From JBBKWQ01 sp037969115 (GTDB lineage Bacteria; Actinomycetota; Acidimicrobiia; Acidimicrobiales; Ilumatobacteraceae), in the NCBI GenBank assembly GCA_037969115.1, contig JBBKWQ010000197.1, forward strand, positions 1 through 5,351: a stretch of 5,351 bases of DNA, written 5' to 3'. A program made the translations under genes and the position numbers. The notes beneath the pieces were generated by a model that was given only the letters and a program-made list of their open reading frames with translations, had not been told where the DNA came from and did no database searches. Every line of letters begins with the position of its first letter. The stretch's first letter is position 1. Positions 1-4,679 of the stretch are shown here, piece by piece.

Positions 1-21
1 CAGCGGCGCCTCTATCGGGAT

Positions 22-1143
22 TCACCCCAGCCGGTCAGCGAGCATCGCGTCAGCCGTGAGGCCCACATCCTGCAAATTGCTCGGAAGGGCCGCACCGATG
101 GCCAGACTCGCCGTGGCCATCGCCGCCGCGGGCGCGGTGTGAATGCCGTATCCGCCCTGGCCGCCGCACCACACGAAGGAGGCATCCGCCGGGTCGGGTC
201 CGATGACCAGTTCGCCGTCGGGACTGAATGTCCGCAACCCTGCCCAGCTCTGACGCACCGACCGAAGCCCCAACGTGGTGGCCGCGTTGATGCGTTCGAT
301 GGCGAGCGCGACGTCGACCTCGTCGGGTCGCGCGTCCACGGGTTCGCTGGGGGTCTCGTCGGCGGGTGAAAACATGAGGTCGCCGTGCTCTGCGCGGAAG
401 TAGAAGTGCATCGCGGCGTGGGCGACGAAGTGGTCGCCGGCATCGGTACCGGCAGCGACCGGTCCGATCGCGAGCGTCCGCCGTTTCGGGATGAAGCCCA
501 AGGGCGTGATGCCCGCCATTCGGGCGACGTCATCGACCCACGCACCGGCCGCGTTGACGACGACTCCCGCCGAGATCTCGCCGGCCGAGGTCGTGACAGT
601 CCATCCGTTCAGCGAGCGCTTGATGGCGGTGACGCGATGGTCGGTGAGAAGACGACCGCCGCGCTCGGCCAGCAGTGAGCGGAACGTCGCAACCGTTGCG
701 GCGACGTCGATGTCGAGTGCGTCGTGGTCGAGTCCAGCGGCAACCACCCACTCCGGGCGCAGCCCCGGACAGCGAATGCGGCTGGCCGTGCGGTCGATGA
801 TCTCCAACGAACCACCGACCTCACCCTGGCTCGCGGCGAAGTCGAGCAGGTGCTGATGGTGATCGTCGTCCGCGACGAACATCACCATCCGCGGCGAGAC
901 CAGGGGTGAAGCGGCACGTCCGGCTGCGCCAGTGTTGTAGAACTCTGCGCTCGCGGCCGTGAGTCGCCGCACGTTCGGCGGTCCATACGTCGGGATGTAC
1001 AACGCGGCGGAGCGACCCGTTGCGTGATGGGCGGGTGAGCGTTCCATGTCGACCACGACCACGCCGACATCGGTCGCGAGTGCTGCTGCGGAGGACAGCC
1101 CGGCGATTCCCGCCCCGACCACCACGACGTCGACGGTTTCCAT
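22..1143 (-). CDS. FAD-dependent D-amino-acid dehydrogenase/oxidase-like protein (DAO family, DauA-like)
   Basis: Predicted flavoenzyme of 373 aa oxidising the amine carbon of an amino acid or related amine; probably cytosolic, as no signal peptide is visible. The N-terminus has the dinucleotide fold VVVVGAGIAG (residues 6-15). The flavin-contact stretch ATGRSAALY is at 41-49, the KRR motif at 220-222, FYF at 247-249, SWAGLR at 299-304 and the C-terminal GGQGGYG at 327-333. Length, order and spacing match what I remember of Pseudomonas aeruginosa D-arginine dehydrogenase (DauA, 375 aa). Arginines 222 and 304 align with its substrate-carboxylate ligands, but its guanidinium-binding Glu87 is Val here and its His48 is Leu, so D-arginine is an unlikely substrate. 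The ATG at 1143 is chosen because the Rossmann strand starts right after it; the frame stays open upstream to 1263 but that part is shadow inside the TetR gene. It starts 2 nt after the TetR stop without a clear Shine-Dalgarno, suggesting translational coupling. Family certain, substrate unknown. Confidence 0.93.
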   Translation of the reverse strand: METVDVVVVGAGIAGLSSAAALATDVGVVVVDMERSPAHHATGRSAALYIPTYGPPNVRRLTAASAEFYNTGAAGRAASPLVSPRMVMFVADDDHHQHLLDFAASQGEVGGSLEIIDRTASRIRCPGLRPEWVVAAGLDHDALDIDVAATVATFRSLLAERGGRLLTDHRVTAIKRSLNGWTVTTSAGEISAGVVVNAAGAWVDDVARMAGITPLGFIPKRRTLAIGPVAAGTDAGDHFVAHAAMHFYFRAEHGDLMFSPADETPSEPVDARPDEVDVALAIERINAATTLGLRSVRQSWAGLRTFSPDGELVIGPDPADASFVWCGGQGGYGIHTAPAAAMATASLAIGAALPSNLQDVGLTADAMLADRLG

Positions 1144-1145
1144 GT

Positions 1146-1748
1146 CTATGCGAGCGACGCGATCAGCGCGGTGATCATGAGCGGTGCCAGCTCGGGCGAA
1201 GGCATGATGGCGTATCGATCGAGGTTGACGGGCAGCGCAAGGGCACCGTGAACGCCGGCCCACAACACCTGCGCCATCTCGTCAGGATCGCCCGCGCGGA
1301 CCTTGCCGACCCGCTGTCCCTCTGTGACTGCGTCGCGAAGTGCTCGATGGAGGGGCAGCGTGGCGAGGTCTTGGCGCTCGGGACTGGTCGAGGTGGGAGG
1401 GCGGACCAAGAGCAGCACGCCGCGATACACGTCGGGATGCTCATGAGCCCATGCGACGTAGCCGACGAGCAACGCCTCGATGCGGCTGAGTGGCTCTGGT
1501 TGTGCCTCGACGATGGTGGTGACTCGGCGGCTGAACTCGGCGACGGGTCGCAACCACAGCGTCCGCATCAGGTCTGACACGTCGTTGAAGTAGCTGTAGA
1601 GGAGGCCCGTTGAGACCCCGGCTCTGGTGGCGATCGACCGCACGGACAGCGCGCCGATGCCCTCCTCCTCGTAGATCTCGGCAGCTGCCGCGCGAATTCG
1701 ATTCCGCTGTTGCCGACGCTGTTCGGCGGTGGCTGCGGGACGACCCAT
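1146..1748 (-). CDS. TetR-family transcriptional regulator
   Basis: A 200-aa, one-domain-plus-ligand-domain regulator, normal length for TetR. The N-terminal DNA-binding region spans about residues 12-60, with the helix-turn-helix SIATRAGVSTGLLYSYFND at 38-56, the family's best conserved stretch. The remainder is the variable helical ligand/dimer domain; its VLWAGVHGALAL (161-172) resembles the WHG-type C-terminal domain. It is the first gene of an operon with the FAD enzyme and probably represses that operon until the enzyme's substrate or a related molecule binds; this is inferred from position. The ATG at 1748 is preferred over upstream starts in the same frame (ATG 1772 and out to 1910). 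It begins the usual MGRPAATAEQ-type lead-in, gives the usual length, and sits 7 nt after a good -10 hexamer, which would make the mRNA leaderless and explains the poor ribosome binding site. Confidence 0.94.
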   Translation of the reverse strand: MGRPAATAEQRRQQRNRIRAAAAEIYEEEGIGALSVRSIATRAGVSTGLLYSYFNDVSDLMRTLWLRPVAEFSRRVTTIVEAQPEPLSRIEALLVGYVAWAHEHPDVYRGVLLLVRPPTSTSPERQDLATLPLHRALRDAVTEGQRVGKVRAGDPDEMAQVLWAGVHGALALPVNLDRYAIMPSPELAPLMITALIASLA

Positions 1749-1755
1749 GGCCACC

Positions 1756-1784
1756 AGGGTAGTGACTCCCATGAACGCGTTCAA
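1756..1784 (-). promoter_or_regulatory. Predicted promoter of the TetR/FAD operon, probably leaderless
   Basis: Read on the minus strand, TTGAAC (1784-1779) is followed by exactly 17 nt and then TACCCT (1761-1756), which fits the actinobacterial TANNNT -10 pattern. Seven nucleotides (GGTGGCC) separate the -10 from the ATG at 1748, so transcription would start at or very near the A of the start codon. Leaderless mRNAs with this spacing are common in actinobacteria. No transcript data are available, so this is a sequence prediction. Confidence 0.6.
1772..1783. promoter_or_regulatory. Putative TetR operator, palindrome TGAACGCGTTCA
   Basis: A perfect 12-bp palindrome that overlaps the predicted -35 of the TetR gene. 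A TetR dimer bound here would block RNA polymerase, the standard autorepression layout. It shares the half-site TTGAAC (minus strand) with the inverted repeat at 1840-1859. Assignment to this TetR is by position only. Confidence 0.5.
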
Positions 1785-1839
1785 GAAAGAACATGCCTGC
1801 TGAAGGGCCATGATGGGGTGACTCTGCCGATCACACCAT

Positions 1840-1859
1840 ATTGAATGAGCATGTTCAAT
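1840..1859. promoter_or_regulatory. Putative second operator, ATTGAA-N8-TTCAAT
   Basis: A perfect 6-bp inverted repeat with an 8-bp spacer, about 57 bp upstream of the palindrome at 1772-1783. On the minus strand it begins TTGAAC, as does the proximal site. A weak promoter also fits (TTGAAC, 17 nt, TGTGAT at 1835-1830), although its -10 lacks the conserved second-position A. Could be a distal operator or an alternative promoter. Confidence 0.35.
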
Positions 1860-2160
1860 CAATTCGCGACCAGACGTTCTGACGACGGCTCGCCCCGGAG
1901 GCGGTCCCAACCTTGCTCCCTCAACAGGCCTTAGGTCTCTGTTGGTGTGCGTCGATCGGCGAGATGATGTTCACATCAAGTGATCGAGAGTTTTGATTCG
2001 GTCACCGGAACAACGAGGACCTGATCCCGGGGCTGTCACAGACGGGCGGCGAGTTCCCCTCCGATCTCGGAGGGGAACACGTCGCGTCTCCGGTGCTTCC
2101 GAATCGCCACGCCGTCTGTCGATGTGCCATGACGTGGCGTGTGCGCCGATCGCCACTTCT
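1860..2160. other. Non-coding intergenic stretch with inverted repeats
   Basis: I find no convincing gene here on either strand; the open frames are arginine- and serine-rich and lack start signals. It contains minor dyads: CAACAG/CTGTTG at 1922-1944, TGATGT-TC-ACATCA at 1965-1978 and CGGT-C-ACCG at 1999-2007, plus the strong hairpin at 2053-2078 listed separately. It lies between two divergent transcription units, so it is upstream of both rather than a 3' region. A small RNA cannot be excluded. Confidence 0.6.
2053..2078. repeat. Perfect inverted repeat/hairpin, 12-bp arms
   Basis: The arm GTTCCCCTCCGA (2053-2064) is matched base for base by its reverse complement at 2067-2078, leaving 2 nt at the centre. 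As RNA it would form a 10-11 bp GC-rich stem with a 4-6 nt loop. No T-run follows on either strand, so it is not a canonical intrinsic terminator, and neither flanking gene is transcribed into it as a 3' end. Possible roles are a protein-binding site, part of a small RNA, or a dispersed repeat. Confidence 0.6.
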
Positions 2161-2194
2161 TCACACGCACCGTCACACGGTGCACCACTAGGTT
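2161..2194 (+). promoter_or_regulatory. Predicted promoter and tandem activator site of the SARP-like gene
   Basis: Two identical heptamers TCACACG (2161-2167 and 2173-2179) stand in direct orientation 12 bp apart, followed after 9 nt by TAGGTT (2189-2194), a TANNNT -10. No good -35 is present, which is usual for activator-dependent promoters. The second heptamer also lies inside a perfect dyad with 7-bp arms, GCACCGTCACACGGTGC (2167-2183). The same heptamer pair and spacing occur upstream of the OsmC-like gene. Inferred transcription start is near 2201, giving a leader of about 35 nt. Confidence 0.5.
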
Positions 2195-2217
2195 GACGGC
2201 GACTGACACGGCCCGAC

Positions 2218-2229
2218 GGAGGTGAGGAG
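2218..2229 (+). promoter_or_regulatory. Ribosome binding site of the SARP-like gene
   Basis: GGAGGTGAGGAG contains two Shine-Dalgarno-like cores; the nearer GAGGAG ends 6 nt before the ATG at 2236. This strong site fixes the start codon. Confidence 0.8.
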
Positions 2230-2235
2230 AAAGCG

Positions 2236-4038
2236 ATGAGCGTTGTCCTGCATCTGCTCGGTGAACCGTGGATCGAGCGCGACGGCGACCCGGTGCCACC
2301 ACCACGTGGTCGCAAGGCGTGGGCGCTCCTCGCGTATCTGATACTGGCCGAGCGACCGCCGTCGCGCCGCACGGTGGCTGAGCTGCTGTTCAACGATGCC
2401 GACGATCCACTCGCCGCCCTGCGCTGGACATTGTCCTCGATTCGGCGAGCAGCCGACTGGTCCACGGAGGAGATCGGCGGTGACCCACTCACCATCACAT
2501 TGCAGGAGGGACACCACGTCGACCTTGTCGAACTCGCTGACTGGCCGCATGGTCGTTCCGACCGCGGTGGCGGCGGGAGGCTGCTCGGCTCCTTGACGTT
2601 CGATGCGCTCCCGGCGTTCGACTTCTGGCTGCGTTCTCAGCAGATGAAGATCGCGCATCGCGAGCAGACCCAACTTCGCGACGATGTGCTCGCGGATCTC
2701 GCGAGCGGTCGGCTCGAGGAAGCCCTCCGGCGAGCGCGACGCCTGGTCGAGCTCGATCCGCTCGAGTGCCGCAACCAAGAAGCACTCCTTCGATCTCTCG
2801 CCGCGGCAGGACGCAGCGACGAGGCGCAGCGACACCTTGCGCGATGCGAGGACCTGTTCCGACGCGAGCTCGATGCGCCGCTTCCTCAGACGCTGATGCA
2901 AGCCGCCGCTGAACCGTCAGCTGCGAACCGGCGCACTCGCACGGTCACGGCAACCGCTGAAGCTCGGGCGCGCCTCGATGCAGGTCGCGCGGCGATCGCG
3001 GCCGGGGCGACAGAGCGAGGACTTGACAGGCTGCGTGGCGCGGTGGCTCTCGCCTGCGAGTCCGACGACGCTGATCTCGAAGCCGAGACGTTGCTGCAGT
3101 ACGGCGAAGCTCTCGCCCACGGTGCGCAGGATCGCACGACGCAAGTCACCGCAATTCTGCACCGAGCGATTGCAGCGGCTCACCGAGCGGAACGTCCCGA
3201 CGTGTCGTCTCGGGCGTGCAGCGAGCTCGGCTTCGTCCACATCCAGACCGGTGATGCCACACAATCTCACTACTGGCTCGCGCAGGCTGACGAGCAGAGC
3301 AACGGCGACGATCAGCTCCTCGCCGTCACCAACGGTCTACGTGGGCTCGCCCTGTCGGACGACGCCGAGTACGACCCCTCGTTGATGGCGTTCGAACTCT
3401 CGATCGAGCAGGCGCGACGCGCCGGCAAGCCCAGGCAGGCGGCGTGGTCGCTGTCGATGGCGGCGCGAACCCACCTGCTGCGAGGCGACCTCGCCAGCGC
3501 TCTCTGCTACGTCGATGAGAGCCTCGAGATCGCACAATCCGAACGCTGGGCCGCACTGCTGCCGTGGCCGCAATCCCAACGGGGAGAGATCCTTCGGCGT
3601 CAGGGAGAACTCGAACCGGCACGTGATCAGCTCGAGAGCGCGTACGCCCTCGCGGTCGAAGTCGGAGATCTCTGCTGGGCATCGGTGGCGAGCCGATCAC
3701 TTGCATCCGTCGCGGCGGACCAGCACGACCCCGAGGCGGCCGGCGCCTGGACTGAGCGAAGCCTCGACCACACGCTCCCGTACGTGTGGGTGCTCGCTCA
3801 CGCGCTCGAAGGCAAGTGCGCCGTGACGCGATCCACGAACGAGGAGATGAGCCGAGACACGGCGCATCAGCTCGTGGCGTGCGCGGGGGAGAACGGGCTG
3901 CGCGAATACTCCGCGCGAGCCGCGCTCCGACTCGCCGACCTCGGAGACGAAGCTGCGGGCCAGGCCGCTCAGGCGTTGAGTCGTTCGATCGAGAACACGA
4001 CGCTGCGACACGCGGTCGAGAGCGGCCTGCCGATCTAG
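2236..4038 (+). CDS. SARP-type (BTAD) transcriptional regulator with C-terminal helical/TPR-like region
   Basis: A 600-aa regulator predicted to activate transcription by binding tandem direct repeats at promoters. Residues 1-95 form the winged-helix domain of the OmpR/SARP type: strand VVLHLLGEPWIERDG, then RKAWALLAYLIL (26-37), then ELLFNDADDPLAALRWTLSSIRR (49-71), with the wing LTITLQEGHHVDL at 85-97. A bacterial transcriptional activation domain follows at about 128-225, with FWLRSQQ, ALRRARRLVELDPLE (163-177) and AQRHLARCEDLFRREL (197-211). From about 240 to 585 the protein is a chain of paired amphipathic helices rich in alanine and leucine, TPR-like in rhythm (for example LATHLLRGDLASALCYVDESL-like units around 409-430 and QRGEILRRQGELEPARDQLE at 448-467). 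I see no P-loop, so it lacks the NTPase module of large AfsR-type proteins. It converges on the osmC-like gene with a 14-nt gap, and its promoter carries the same heptamer pair as that gene's, suggesting self- and cross-regulation. The signal sensed is unknown. Confidence 0.92.
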   Translation: MSVVLHLLGEPWIERDGDPVPPPRGRKAWALLAYLILAERPPSRRTVAELLFNDADDPLAALRWTLSSIRRAADWSTEEIGGDPLTITLQEGHHVDLVELADWPHGRSDRGGGGRLLGSLTFDALPAFDFWLRSQQMKIAHREQTQLRDDVLADLASGRLEEALRRARRLVELDPLECRNQEALLRSLAAAGRSDEAQRHLARCEDLFRRELDAPLPQTLMQAAAEPSAANRRTRTVTATAEARARLDAGRAAIAAGATERGLDRLRGAVALACESDDADLEAETLLQYGEALAHGAQDRTTQVTAILHRAIAAAHRAERPDVSSRACSELGFVHIQTGDATQSHYWLAQADEQSNGDDQLLAVTNGLRGLALSDDAEYDPSLMAFELSIEQARRAGKPRQAAWSLSMAARTHLLRGDLASALCYVDESLEIAQSERWAALLPWPQSQRGEILRRQGELEPARDQLESAYALAVEVGDLCWASVASRSLASVAADQHDPEAAGAWTERSLDHTLPYVWVLAHALEGKCAVTRSTNEEMSRDTAHQLVACAGENGLREYSARAALRLADLGDEAAGQAAQALSRSIENTTLRHAVESGLPI

Positions 4039-4052
4039 GCGACCTGGTTCGG

Positions 4053-4568
4053 TCAGTCCGGTCTGGTGATGTCGAGCTGACGGACCAGGCTCTGCGGCCG
4101 AGCAAACACGTCGAGGTACGCGCTGTGACGATCCGCCTCGTCGAGGACCCGAACGATGTCGGCTTCGTCAGCACTGCTCTGGATCCTGACGAGGTATCGG
4201 ACCTCGGTGTATCCCGCGACGGCATCAGAGGTGCCGAACAGCACACCGTTGTCGAAGTCCGCGTGCACCTCAACCTCGAGGCTCTGGATCTCGATGCCGT
4301 CCTTCGACGCCCACATCATGTAGGTCAGTGCGAGGCACGAGCCGAGTGCGGCACGACCGAAGGCGCCCGGCGTGGGTGCTGTCGCGGACCCGCCCGCAAT
4401 CTCCGGCATGTCGACGGCGAGCGTCCACTCGCCCTCGCGCACTTCGCACCGTAAACCGTCGATCACCTTCGTCACCGACGTCTCGCTGCCGATGCCCAGC
4501 TCGGGGGTGTGCTGGAGCGCCGCGACGACCTCCACGAAGGCGTCTTTGATCTTCGCTTGTGTGCTCAC
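4053..4568 (-). CDS. OsmC/Ohr-family protein, single catalytic-type cysteine
   Basis: A 171-aa cytosolic protein of the OsmC superfamily, whose best-known members reduce organic hydroperoxides with thiols. The body is typical: substrate-side strand EGEWTLAVDM (45-54), the glycine-rich GGSATAPTPGAFGRAALGSC (59-78) placing the peroxidatic-type Cys78, the long central helix through LTYMMWASKDG, then the strand IQSLEVEVHADFD (94-106). The second cysteine of classical OsmC/Ohr is missing: that place reads ADRHSAYLDVFARP (145-158). I recall this HS-YLDVFARP ending from related actinobacterial/proteobacterial proteins, so it is probably a subfamily trait rather than a mutation. The GTG at 4568 is chosen over ATGs at 4613 and 4601 because homologues begin at a similar point, GAGGGAG (4585-4579) precedes it, and the predicted -10 covers the ATG at 4601. 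The last codons are 14 nt from the end of the convergent SARP-like gene. Exact substrate is unknown. Confidence 0.9.
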   Translation of the reverse strand: MSTQAKIKDAFVEVVAALQHTPELGIGSETSVTKVIDGLRCEVREGEWTLAVDMPEIAGGSATAPTPGAFGRAALGSCLALTYMMWASKDGIEIQSLEVEVHADFDNGVLFGTSDAVAGYTEVRYLVRIQSSADEADIVRVLDEADRHSAYLDVFARPQSLVRQLDITRPD

Positions 4569-4578
4569 GTGTGCATGT

Positions 4579-4585
4579 CTCCCTC
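4579..4585 (-). promoter_or_regulatory. Ribosome binding site deciding the osmC-like start
   Basis: GAGGGAG on the minus strand lies 10 nt upstream of the GTG at 4568, slightly long spacing but the only Shine-Dalgarno-like match near the candidate starts. An ATG at 4576 is only 2 nt from it and opens a three-codon frame whose TGA overlaps the GTG. Confidence 0.5.
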
Positions 4586-4599
4586 TTGTGCTGTCGCTC

Positions 4600-4633
4600 A
4601 TGTTCCAGGCCACCCGTGTGAGCCAGCGTGTGA
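4600..4633 (-). promoter_or_regulatory. Predicted promoter and tandem activator site of the osmC-like gene
   Basis: On the minus strand two TCACACG heptamers (4633-4627 and 4621-4615) stand in direct orientation with a 12-bp period, separated by CTGGC. Nine nucleotides after the second comes GAACAT (4605-4600), an imperfect TANNNT-type -10 keeping the key A and final T. Spacing and orientation equal those upstream of the SARP-like gene. The predicted start of transcription is near 4593, giving a leader of about 25 nt before the GTG. The first heptamer lies in a small dyad, GCGT-CAC-ACGC (4636-4626). Confidence 0.5.
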
Positions 4634-4679
4634 CGCGTGAGTGGGACGTAGATCGGGAGCGATTCGGCGACGGGGCTCG

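Noticed and set aside
1144..1263. N-terminal extension of the FAD enzyme in the same frame
   Set aside because: It overlaps the end of the TetR gene and has arginine-rich shadow composition; the FAD fold begins immediately after the ATG at 1143.
1773..1782. GAACGCGTTC as a LexA SOS box
   Set aside because: The Gram-positive/actinobacterial SOS box is GAAC-N4-GTTC; here the spacer is 2 nt, and the flanking gene is not a DNA repair gene.
1749..1910. N-terminal extension of the TetR protein (starts at 1772 or further upstream)
   Set aside because: The extension is outside the usual TetR length, covers the predicted promoter and dyads, and has no ribosome binding site.
1922..1944. CAACAG/CTGTTG stem as a terminator
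   Set aside because: Only 6 bp, with no T-run and no gene ending nearby.
1993..2196. Possible 67-aa plus-strand gene in the intergenic region
   Set aside because: It would begin with TTG without a ribosome binding site, is arginine/serine-rich, and runs through the hairpin and into the predicted SARP promoter.
4043..4089. Bidirectional terminator between the convergent SARP-like and osmC-like genes (CCTGGT/ACCAGG)
   Set aside because: The arms are 6 bp with a 35-nt loop, there is no T-tract, and competing pairings (GTCAG/CTGAC, GTCCG/CGGAC) exist; not convincing.
4565..4576. Three-codon upstream frame (ATG CAC ACG TGA) overlapping the osmC-like GTG
   Set aside because: Its ATG is only 2 nt from the ribosome binding site and such mini-frames arise easily by chance; no attenuation signal is visible.
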